Positions 1 to 6,343 of a stretch of 11,381 nt of DNA are shown here, piece after piece. Origin of the DNA: Acidimicrobiaceae bacterium (GTDB lineage: Bacteria; Actinomycetota; Acidimicrobiia; Acidimicrobiales; Palsa-688). The stretch spans positions 1 through 11,381 of the forward strand of contig DAHWQF010000062.1 of NCBI GenBank assembly GCA_027334785.1, in the 5' to 3' direction. Below the pieces are notes generated by a model. That model had not been told where the DNA came from and made no database searches. It worked only from the letters and a program-made list of their open reading frames with translations. The stretch's first letter is position 1, and each line of letters begins with the position of its first letter. Both the position numbers and the translations under genes were made by a program.

Positions 1-704
1 GGAGGTTTCAGCGCCAGGCGGCCGTCGGCCGTCATGCGGCGCTCGAGCGGCGGGGGGGGGAACAGGTCGGCAATGGACGTGGCCTGCTCGCGCAGTCGCA
101 GCTCCGATCCAAGCCCGACGCAGGCGGTGCCGTCGGGCCCCCGCTCCAGGTTGACGACGTCGTCGCTTATGAAGCGCGCGCCGGCAGCGCAACAAAGGGC
201 GGCAGACGTCGTCTTGCCCATCCCAGATGGCCCTGTGAAGAGGACCGTCTCGTCGTCGCTCTTTATGGCGGTAGCGTGCAGCACCGCATAGCCGCGCAGG
301 ACGCTGAGCAAGGCCGTGACAGCCCCGCCCAGGAGGACGTGGAGGAAGCCCTCGTCGCATTTTGGCCCAGGGATGCAGCTGACGGTGTCGCCGGACCCGC
401 TCACGTAGAACTCGCAGAGGCCGTGAAAACGAAAGATGTAACCCGAGCCGACCGAGTACAACGTGTAGACGGGCTGGCCATTGACCGACTGTCCTGCCAG
501 GGCCGCGCCTGGCGGGTCTTCGGGCACGGGCCGGGAGGCTTCCACGCCGACAACCACGTCGGCCAGGGACCTGCCGTACAGCGGCTCGCCCAAGGTGAAC
601 GGCGCCGCGAAGCGGAGCCCGAGGTGGCGCGAGATCACCCGTGCGTCGCCGTCGGCTGTACCTAAGCCGCAGCCGTTGTGCGAGTTGCGGTCAGTTTGCA
701 CCAC
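1..704 (-). CDS. HPr-kinase-like protein of a lasso-type RiPP locus (partial, C-terminus outside window)
   Basis: Read on the minus strand, 234 codons are visible before the frame runs off the left edge. Residues 158-165 form a Walker A loop (GPSGMGKT). It is preceded by an LHATAI segment (His143) and followed by ISDD (179-182), in the order seen in HPr kinase/phosphorylase-like proteins encoded beside lasso peptide genes. The region before the P-loop (RFHGLCEFYVSG, then a PGPKCDEGFLHVLL stretch) also resembles that family's N-terminal part. In paeninodin-type clusters this kinase phosphorylates a Ser near the C-terminus of the precursor; here the precursor ends NASF, with Ser at position 69 of 70. 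That role is inferred. The start is uncertain: tandem GTG codons at 704 and 701, TTG at 713 or GTG at 638, none with a clear ribosome binding site. It lies 89 bp after the precursor gene and is probably co-transcribed. A nine-G run (52-60) sits in frame inside it. Confidence 0.8.
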   Translation of the reverse strand, partial: MVQTDRNSHNGCGLGTADGDARVISRHLGLRFAAPFTLGEPLYGRSLADVVVGVEASRPVPEDPPGAALAGQSVNGQPVYTLYSVGSGYIFRFHGLCEFYVSGSGDTVSCIPGPKCDEGFLHVLLGGAVTALLSVLRGYAVLHATAIKSDDETVLFTGPSGMGKTTSAALCCAAGARFISDDVVNLERGPDGTACVGLGSELRLREQATSIADLFPPPPLERRMTADGRLALKP

Positions 705-793
705 GTCAGTCAAAGTCAGCGCTGTCCCTCGCGGCCGAGGCCATATCGCGGCTACGTGTCCGGGTCTTCATAAGTAGCCAGCTCGCGCGATCT

Positions 794-1006
794 CTAGAAG
801 GACGCGTTGAAGAGAACAGGTTCGGGGTAACCCGGGAGGCTGACGTAATTGGTGCCGCCGTCGGGGTTGTTCGGGCTGTTGGTATGAGCCAGCGTCATGT
901 CATGCAGGCTGCCTAGCAGTTCCACCTTTGGTTTTTCGTACGCCGCTATCCTGGGCTCGTCGCGCTCCATGAGACGATCGTACTGGTTGTTGCTCTCCTT
1001 GGCCAT
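794..1006 (-). CDS. Lasso-peptide-like RiPP precursor, 70 aa
   Basis: The protein begins MAKESNNQYDRL. Residues 23-38 match the lasso leader consensus Y-x2-P-x-L-x3-G-x5-T: Tyr23, Pro26, Val28 (in place of Leu), Gly32, Thr38. That motif is what the PqqD-like recognition protein binds, and its Thr is normally at -2. Cleavage after Leu39 would leave a 31-residue core starting AHTNSPNNPDGG and ending PVLFNASF. The first acidic residue in that core is Asp49, at core position 10; Glu62 is the only other. I chose ATG 1006 because GGAAAGG lies 4 bases upstream. A longer start at 1045 (83 aa) overlaps the cyclase stop by four bases (ATGA) and would add 13 leader residues. It lies directly after the cyclase and before the kinase gene. 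Precursor status is well supported by motif plus context; whether the product is a true threaded lasso is unknown. Confidence 0.82.
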   Translation of the reverse strand: MAKESNNQYDRLMERDEPRIAAYEKPKVELLGSLHDMTLAHTNSPNNPDGGTNYVSLPGYPEPVLFNASF

Positions 1007-1010
1007 AGCA

Positions 1011-1017
1011 CCTTTCC
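1011..1017 (-). promoter_or_regulatory. Ribosome binding site deciding the precursor start
   Basis: GGAAAGG on the minus strand, followed by TGCT and then ATG at 1006. The upstream ATG at 1045, which overlaps the cyclase stop, has no comparable site, so the shorter precursor is preferred. Translational coupling through the ATGA overlap remains possible. Confidence 0.55.
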
Positions 1018-1041
1018 AAGTTTCCACTGTGAGTGGTGACA

Positions 1042-2304
1042 TCATCTCTCGGTGCCCATGTCGGACGCGCGGCTTCTTCGCCCCGGTGCCGTGGGAGCCG
1101 CCTGTACCTTGCTAAGCCAGGCCTGCTGCACCAGAAGGCTCGTGCCTGCTGGTGGTGACGGCTTCTGCCAAGCGTCGCGGAGCGCCTCGATGTCGATGAG
1201 CGCCGTATCAACACCCGTGCCGTCCCAGCTCCGGACGAAGTCCGTGGTCCAGGTCCCGAAAACGGCCGACGTGAAGTCCGGCTTGGTCGTCCTGGCCAAG
1301 AGTTCGTCAGGCAACAGGCCTTGAAAGACCGAGCGCATCGCGTTGGTGCGGCCTCTGTGGCCGAGCGGCCCAGCGCTGCGCCCGAGGGCTACCACAAAGG
1401 CGGGGTCGAGGAGCGGCTGGAAGAAGCGAGCGCCCTCCTCTGCTGCAAGGAGGGCAAGGTTTGTGGCACCTATCTCGATGGACCGCCAACCAAGGTGCCA
1501 CCGTAGGCTGCGAGCCCAGGGGAGGGGCTCGGCCACCTGTTCCTCAGCTAGCTGTCGCTGGTACTCCGTTCGGGTGCCGGCACGGAGCCAGGGCGCAACC
1601 TCGCTGAACGACCGAAGGGCGTTCCGCCGGCGCAGGGCACGCGGTGCGAGTGCGGCTGCCGCTGCACTGGCGTCACGGAGGCTGAGGTGACGCCAGCGGG
1701 AGAGTGCGAACAGGACAGGGGTACATCGCCGCGGGCCGAAGACTTCGTCTCCTCCTTCGCCGTTGACGAAAGAGCCTCCCTTGGCACGGGCGAACAGCGC
1801 CGGCCAGGCGTGGACGAGCGGGGGCCAGAGGAGCCCGCGGCGGAGCAGGCTCCCGCTCGAACTGGGGCCTATCACATCAGTTTCTTCGTATTCGACCTGT
1901 TCCCAATCGGCGACTCTGAGGGCGCTTATGACGAGCTCCTGCCAGTACGACTCGTCGGTGCCAGGATGCTGGGGCCAGCGCCTTGTCAAGGCGATGGGGG
2001 TAGGTAGGCCCTCGCGTCTTGCGAGTTGGACTGCCGCAGCGAGCACGCACGAGGAGTCGCGGCCGCCTGAGAACGCAATGACGCAGGGTGGTCTCAGGAG
2101 AGCGGGCAGCAGACACCGCTCCAAGGCGGCAAGAGGGGTGCTATCGATAGCAACGGGCCGAGGCGGTACTGCTGCGTGCCCAAGCACGTCGCAGGTGGCC
2201 ACTTCGAGCGGGCTCAGACGTAGATAGCCGTGGCTCCCAGTGGAGGAGCCCGTACGCATTACCGGCTGAGCGCCGCCGAAGTCCTCAGCGGGAGGGCTTT
2301 CCAT
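1042..2304 (-). CDS. Stand-alone asparagine-synthetase-like macrolactam cyclase (lasso C-type)
   Basis: This 420-residue protein has the two hallmarks of the ATP-pyrophosphatase domain of asparagine synthetase: the PP-loop SGGRDSS (79-85) and NGEGGDEVFG (181-190). In lasso loci this enzyme adenylates an Asp or Glu side chain of the core and closes an isopeptide bond to the core N-terminus. Canonical lasso cyclases are about 600 residues, with an N-terminal glutaminase-like domain of roughly 200. Here only about 75 residues precede the PP-loop, and they begin GYLRLSPLEVATCDVLGH rather than with a nucleophilic Cys or other Ntn feature. The whole domain is therefore absent, or the enzyme belongs to a shorter subfamily. 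Start at 2304 has no clear ribosome binding site; ATG at 2259 (residue 16) is an alternative that still precedes the conserved-looking segment. The last bases overlap the possible upstream precursor start. Cyclase assignment is firm from motifs and neighbours; the substrate is inferred. Confidence 0.85.
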   Translation of the reverse strand: MESPPAEDFGGAQPVMRTGSSTGSHGYLRLSPLEVATCDVLGHAAVPPRPVAIDSTPLAALERCLLPALLRPPCVIAFSGGRDSSCVLAAAVQLARREGLPTPIALTRRWPQHPGTDESYWQELVISALRVADWEQVEYEETDVIGPSSSGSLLRRGLLWPPLVHAWPALFARAKGGSFVNGEGGDEVFGPRRCTPVLFALSRWRHLSLRDASAAAAALAPRALRRRNALRSFSEVAPWLRAGTRTEYQRQLAEEQVAEPLPWARSLRWHLGWRSIEIGATNLALLAAEEGARFFQPLLDPAFVVALGRSAGPLGHRGRTNAMRSVFQGLLPDELLARTTKPDFTSAVFGTWTTDFVRSWDGTGVDTALIDIEALRDAWQKPSPPAGTSLLVQQAWLSKVQAAPTAPGRRSRASDMGTER

Positions 2305-2338
2305 CGAATATGGGAAGAGGACCCTGTCTCACCAAGCG

Positions 2339-3451
2339 TCATGCCCGGCGACGCTTCAAGCCAGATACGACAAGCAGGGTACTGCCCGCGAGGATCAAGG
2401 CAAGCCCGGCCGCCAGGAAGTAGATCGAGTTGGAACCCGTGTAGGCCAGGGTCTTTGGCGCCTTGGTGGGGCGCGACGGAGGCGTGGTGGTTGTCACGGG
2501 CACCGTGGTCGTGGTGGTCGGGCGCGGCCGGGTACTGGTGGTCGGCGCCGTCGTGGTCGTGGTGCTGTGCCTGCTCTTGGTGACGACCGTGGTTGACGTC
2601 GTTGAGGCTGCTGTCGTAGTCGGCTTCGGCGCACTCGTGGTCGTGGTGGGAACGGTCGTGGTGGTTGTGGTCGTCGTAGTCGTCGGGTAGGTGTAGATGT
2701 AGAGGTGGGGAACATACAGTGTCGTGCTCGTTGTGGACGAGGAGGTTGTGGACGAGGACGACGAAGTGGTCGGCTGAGTTGTCGTCGTTGTGGACGAGGT
2801 CGTCGTTGTGGACGAGGTCGTCGTTGTGCCGTAGGAGTTACAGCTACTGTCCGGTCCTGGCAACCCCCAGAAGAAGCCGAACGGCAGCGTTGGCCCCGGT
2901 GGGACGGTGCTGGCGTTGTACGTCAACTCGTAGCCGCTTAGGGGGTGCGCCGGGGTTGCTTCACTAAGGTACTGCGGGTAGTTGAAGCTGGGGTCGCTGT
3001 TGGCAGTGAGGTCGATCTGCCAACATCCGTTGATGCCGGGAATGGTGACCGTCATCTGAGAGCTCAGGGCCGCCCCGGACAAAGGATCCGCGGTCCAATT
3101 GGAAAGGTATTGCGGGTAGTTGGCGGGGTTGTCACCGTTAGGCAGGCTTGGGTAGGGGGCGTTGTCCTTGGCGGAGTAGCTCAAGAGGTAGTAGGTGATC
3201 TTGTTGCCGGCGGCGTCCTTGGTGGGGCAGTCCGCTAGGTCCAAGTTGATTGTGGCGGAGGTTTGCGTCAAGGACACTTGGCTATAGCCATAGTTGGTAC
3301 CAGGGCTGGTGCAATCGATAGGCACTAACGAGGGGGCCGCGCTTGCAACCTGCTGGGCCACCGGTGAAGCAAATACCAAGAACAAGCCGGCTAGCACGCT
3401 CAGTGCACCGATTATGCCCGCCAGGTTTGGGCGTCCCCGTTTGCTCGCCAT
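2339..3451 (-). CDS. Secreted Thr/Ser-rich surface protein with LAYTG sortase signal
   Basis: A 370-residue exported protein. Residues 1-39 are a signal peptide: basic start (ASKRGRP), hydrophobic core, and likely cleavage at the ASA-A region. Residues 40-207 form a compact, Cys-containing domain with an internal repeat: NPANYPQYLSNWTADPLSG (108-126) and SFNYPQYLSEATPAHPLSG (155-173). Residues 208-330 are a low-complexity stalk dominated by Thr, Ser and Pro, probably extended and perhaps glycosylated. The C-terminus has LAYTG (335-339), a hydrophobic segment (343-363) and KRRR, which is the pattern cut by class E sortases (LAxTG) of high-GC actinobacteria for attachment to the cell wall. The fold of the N-terminal domain is not recognised. 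Only 34 bp separate its stop from the cyclase start, with no obvious terminator, so it may share a transcript with the RiPP genes, although it has no known role in such loci. A GAGAGG about 10 bases before ATG 3451 may be the ribosome binding site. Confidence 0.85.
   Translation of the reverse strand: MASKRGRPNLAGIIGALSVLAGLFLVFASPVAQQVASAAPSLVPIDCTSPGTNYGYSQVSLTQTSATINLDLADCPTKDAAGNKITYYLLSYSAKDNAPYPSLPNGDNPANYPQYLSNWTADPLSGAALSSQMTVTIPGINGCWQIDLTANSDPSFNYPQYLSEATPAHPLSGYELTYNASTVPPGPTLPFGFFWGLPGPDSSCNSYGTTTTSSTTTTSSTTTTTQPTTSSSSSTTSSSTTSTTLYVPHLYIYTYPTTTTTTTTTTVPTTTTSAPKPTTTAASTTSTTVVTKSRHSTTTTTAPTTSTRPRPTTTTTVPVTTTTPPSRPTKAPKTLAYTGSNSIYFLAAGLALILAGSTLLVVSGLKRRRA
2781..2828. repeat. 18-bp tandem repeat in the Thr-rich stalk
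   Basis: Two exact copies of an 18-base unit (GTCGTCGTTGTGGACGAG on the plus strand) and a 12-base partial third copy. Read on the minus strand they encode TTTSST-type repeats. Related, less exact copies lie at 2730-2770. Copy number here could vary by slippage and change stalk length. Confidence 0.8.
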
Positions 3452-3678
3452 GACAATTGCGCCTCTCTGATAGAAATCGACCCCCGTGTGGCCGTCTCAA
3501 GAATGATACCGGGGGGGCGGCTACAGGGAAACGCCCGCCGGAAGTTCTCGCATCGTTGCGGCACACAAGGTGAAGTATCAAACACGATGAGCGCGAGTCG
3601 ATGATGTATTACTACTCTCCCAGTTGTACAGGCCACTTTCTGCGCGTGAAGGCATCTATTCGGTGGATGGTGCTTGCT

Positions 3679-3720
3679 CAGGCCGGTCCCCAAAGGCAGG
3701 CTCGTTTTTGGACCGGCTTG
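3679..3720. repeat. Strong inverted repeat (11-bp stem)
   Basis: GCCGGTCC (3682-3689) and GGACCGGC (3710-3717) pair perfectly. The stem extends outward by a G-T, an A-T and a C-G pair to 3679/3720. The 20-base loop can form three further A-T pairs inside. Read from the minus strand it lies about 230 bases before the surface-protein start. It could be a terminator for the sugar transferase transcript or a leader structure, but there is no T-tract after the stem on either strand. Confidence 0.55.
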
Positions 3721-3745
3721 CAGCCAAGTAGCCACCCATCGGCGG

Positions 3746-3765
3746 CTCGACTACAAGGAGTCGAG
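3746..3765. repeat. Perfect 7-bp hairpin
   Basis: CTCGACT, loop ACAAGG, AGTCGAG. It lies about 25 bases from the larger inverted repeat, so the two may form one paired structural element. No T-tract follows, so intrinsic termination is not supported; a protein-binding site or leader hairpin are alternatives. Confidence 0.45.
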
Positions 3766-4101
3766 AGGGGGAAAGGCGGGCGCGTTCTGTTGGGGTTCGC
3801 GCCATTGACGCCCGTGCTGGCTGCCTGGTGGAGACCGTTGACTGGCCCGAGGTGCCCTGGGGCGCTTACTGGGGCTCAGGAGCTGGCCGGCAGACCTTGA
3901 TGCCTGGCACCGACGACGGGAAAGCCCATCACTTGCACCGCGTCGAGGCGAATGTTAAGGCAGTGCTTGCGCAGGGAGAAGTTTGGAAGCCGAGGAGGTC
4001 TAGGGTTTCCAGGGGAGCGGAGCGGGACCAGCTGGCATTTGTTGGCAACACAACAACTGTGAGCCGGAGTTCACCGCCGGGCCGGTGCACCGAGCGGGTG
4101 C

Positions 4102-5742
4102 TTACCTGCCGCTCAGGCCGTTCAGGTTGATGACGGCGTCGTCGGCCAGCGCCACCTGGTGCGGGGCGCTCAGCTGGCGCTCCCGCCTGATACCGGCCAG
4201 GGACGCCAGCTCCTTCAGGGCGCGCACGATGAGCTCGTGGGCAGTGGTCGCGAGGATCGCAACGTCGAGGCTGAGCGACCAGTCGTCCACGTAGGAGAGG
4301 TCGAGGCGCCGGTAAGCGTTGAACGACGGGTTGTCGCGCGCCTCGACCTGCCAGAGGCCTGTGATCCCGGGGCGCATCTCGTGGCGGCGCTGGAGCTCCT
4401 GGTCGAAGTTGGCGACCTCGTCCGGCAGGGCTGGGCGCGGGCCGACCATGCTCATCGTACCGCGTACGACGTTCCATAGCTGGGGCAACTCGTCGATGCT
4501 GGTTACCCGCAGTACCCTACCGACCTTGGTGACCCTCGGGTCACCGGTTGCCTTGAAGAGGGGTCCTTTCCTTTCGTTCATGCCGGCGACTTCGCTCAGG
4601 CGCTCCGCAGCGTCAGGCACCATTGTGCGGAACTTGAGCACTTCGAAGATCTCTCCGTCGAGGCCTACCCGCTTGCTCCGGTAGATGATGGGCCCATCAC
4701 CGCTCAGACGGATAGCCACGACAACGGCGGCCATGATGGGCGACGTCACCAGGGCGACGAAGGCCGCCAAGAAGACGTCCGTCACACGTTTGGCGGCTAG
4801 CTGCCAGGGTGCCACGTGCCTCGGTTCGACGTAGAGGAGCGGTACACCCGAGGTCGGGACGAGCCTCGTGCGCCGAGCAGAAGTCCCGTAGAAGCCAGGC
4901 CAGAGCTGCACGTGCAGCCCCGAAGCGAGCGAAGTGTTGACCGCGCGGGTGCGCTCACGAGGCCCGAGCGCGCTGGCCACGACGATCACGCCGCCGGCGC
5001 CCGTCGCGCGGGCGAGCTCGGGGATCTGGGTCGGGCCCGCGGCTTTCGGCAAGCCCGCCCAGGGCGCGTCATGGCGCGCCTCGCCCACCACGCCGCCAAC
5101 CCGGTAGCCGAGGCCTGGCTCTTCCGAGAGGATCGTCCAGAGCCCCTCGGCGTCTTCGTTGGCACCGACGAGCAAAACGGTGCGCAGGTAGCGCGATTCC
5201 GAGCGGTGCGCCCTTATCCACCGCCCAAAGCGCCAGCGCATCACGAGAACCGTTGCGACCGAGGCCCCACCTGCTGCAAGGGCATCCGCAACGTCTACTC
5301 GCATCCCCACGTACTGGAGGGCAAGGAAGCCGGCAGTGCCGAATACCGCGGAAGCGAAAACTCGCACGGCCTCGTGCGAGCGGAGCGCGCAGACCCTCGC
5401 CCTATAGAGGCCCGAACGGTGCATGGCAAAAAGCGTCACGGCCACTGCACCTACGGCGCAGGCGGCCAGCTTGGGGTTGCTCTCCTCGTCCCAGCGGAAC
5501 CCGACAAGGGCCCCCCATGTGACAGCCAAGGCAACGATGTCACCTGCAACGAGTTGCTGGCGGGGGCTCCTCGTAGGAGGCCTCGACCGCTTGGTGCTCG
5601 GACGTTGTGCGCTAGTGGCTGTGCCGGCGGCCGCGCCTTCGCCGAGCACTGTCTTGTCGAACATCAGGTCGCCCTGCAGAGCCTCCGGGCCGCGCGCCCC
5701 TTCGTCAGGCTGTGAGGGGTGGTTGTGTACCACCGAAAACAT
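4102..5742 (-). CDS. Polyprenyl-phosphate sugar-1-phosphate transferase (WbaP/exopolysaccharide type)
   Basis: A 546-residue membrane enzyme of the bacterial sugar transferase family, which moves a hexose-1-phosphate from a nucleotide sugar to undecaprenyl phosphate and so starts assembly of an exopolysaccharide or glycan unit. N-terminal hydrophobic segments fall at about 64-82, 93-107, 127-143 and 152-168. A Rossmann-like middle domain begins TVLLVGANEDAEG (188-200). The fifth membrane segment is near 322-345. The catalytic part has KRVGLDGEIFEVLKFRTM (357-374), TSIDELPQLWN (414-424, with the Asp417-Glu418 dyad), SMVGPRP (431-437) and MRPGITGLWQV (456-466). Length suits the family. The frame stays open 171 codons further upstream, but that part is not protein-like; ATG 5742 has AAGGAG four bases before it. 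No other glycan genes are next to it. The sugar substrate cannot be told from sequence. Confidence 0.93.
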   Translation of the reverse strand: MFSVVHNHPSQPDEGARGPEALQGDLMFDKTVLGEGAAAGTATSAQRPSTKRSRPPTRSPRQQLVAGDIVALAVTWGALVGFRWDEESNPKLAACAVGAVAVTLFAMHRSGLYRARVCALRSHEAVRVFASAVFGTAGFLALQYVGMRVDVADALAAGGASVATVLVMRWRFGRWIRAHRSESRYLRTVLLVGANEDAEGLWTILSEEPGLGYRVGGVVGEARHDAPWAGLPKAAGPTQIPELARATGAGGVIVVASALGPRERTRAVNTSLASGLHVQLWPGFYGTSARRTRLVPTSGVPLLYVEPRHVAPWQLAAKRVTDVFLAAFVALVTSPIMAAVVVAIRLSGDGPIIYRSKRVGLDGEIFEVLKFRTMVPDAAERLSEVAGMNERKGPLFKATGDPRVTKVGRVLRVTSIDELPQLWNVVRGTMSMVGPRPALPDEVANFDQELQRRHEMRPGITGLWQVEARDNPSFNAYRRLDLSYVDDWSLSLDVAILATTAHELIVRALKELASLAGIRRERQLSAPHQVALADDAVINLNGLSGR

Positions 5743-6343
5743 GTAGCTCCTTGCTTTTTGCTGTAGGCCTGGGCTTTGTTGGGCCTCTTCTTCGTCGGCA
5801 GGTTTGCACGAAGCGCTGTTGGGGCTTCTCGCAACCGTCCCGTGGGAGTTAGCGCGTGGGCCGCCCCTGCCCAATTGGGGTCGCTCTCGGCGGCACCGTG
5901 CATACGCCCAAGCTCGGACGCCGACGGGCTGGAAGGTTAGGAGGCACGAACGAGAGAGTAATCCTCCAGGAGGCCCGGTGCCCGAAGTGGCGCGGTCTTC
6001 TAGACTCATCGCGCTGTGCCGGACGCTGAGCGCGGTGAGCCGTGCCAAATTCGGGAAAAACGCTCGGGGTGTGTTGGAGGGCGGGTCCGGGCCAACGTCG
6101 CGGCGATTGGAGGACTGTTGGCCAAGGGCAGCGCGTGAGGCGCCTTTCTTGCTGTCGGGCCATCGATGGGAAACCGGCAACCCAGCGTAAGGCCCCTTCT
6201 GCCCTTGTTTCTGAGTGTGACAGCAGGATGCCACAAATGGTGGTTGGAAGACCACTGAGACCGGCTAAGAGCCGTCGGCTTTGGCACGTGGGCCGGCGGC
6301 TCGCCAGCACGCGCGGGCCGGGAAGGTAAAGATTGTTTACGTC
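5743..6343. other. Gene-free stretch between divergent sugar transferase and oxidoreductase operon
   Basis: Holds the regulatory regions of both flanking genes. Frames are open through much of it on the minus strand, but their translations look random. Visible structures on the plus strand: the 10-bp palindrome CCATCGATGG (6160-6169); a pairing of GGCAGC (6127-6132) with GCTGTC (6151-6156); GTGGT/ACCAC (6240-6244/6251-6255); and CGGCT-AAG-AGCCG (6262-6274). Downstream of the palindrome is GGGAAACCGGCAACCC (6168-6183), which recalls the conserved core of SAM riboswitches but without the rest of the fold. Confidence 0.5.
5746..5751 (-). promoter_or_regulatory. Ribosome binding site deciding the sugar transferase start
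   Basis: Minus strand reads AAGGAG-CTAC-ATG. This selects the ATG at 5742 over the far upstream start at 6255, whose extra 171 codons carry no recognisable protein features. Confidence 0.6.

Larger units (their letters stand above)
3452..4101. other. Gene-free stretch between sugar transferase and surface protein
   Basis: No reading frame here looks protein-like on either strand. Since both flanking genes are on the minus strand, the stretch should hold the end of the sugar-transferase transcript and the promoter and leader of the surface-protein/RiPP transcript. It contains two strong inverted repeats (listed separately) and a small GCACC/GGTGC stem next to the transferase stop (4087-4101) with no T-tract. 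I searched by eye for GEMM-I/c-di-GMP and ydaO-type riboswitch cores and did not find one. No confident -35/-10 pair was found for the surface gene. Confidence 0.6.

Noticed and set aside
34..916. Several plus-strand frames opposite the kinase and precursor
   Set aside because: They are antisense to frames with clear kinase and lasso-leader motifs and show no recognisable sequence.
2640..2830. Short repeats considered as a CRISPR array
   Set aside because: Repeats are tandem, without unique spacers, and encode Thr/Ser codons in a real gene.
2463..2967. Val-rich and Arg/Cys-rich plus-strand frames in the low-complexity region
   Set aside because: They are shadows of the Thr-codon repeats of the surface protein.
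3601..4101. c-di-GMP (GEMM) or ydaO riboswitch upstream of the surface protein
   Set aside because: Conserved core elements were not found on either strand; only plain hairpins are present.
5743..6255. 171-codon upstream extension of the sugar transferase frame
   Set aside because: The translation looks random (rich in Arg, Pro, Ser, no domain or membrane features), and ATG 5742 has a good ribosome binding site.
6230..6290. TPP riboswitch suggested by CTGAGA
   Set aside because: The second conserved half (ACCTGAT and GGGTAAT-like parts) is absent.
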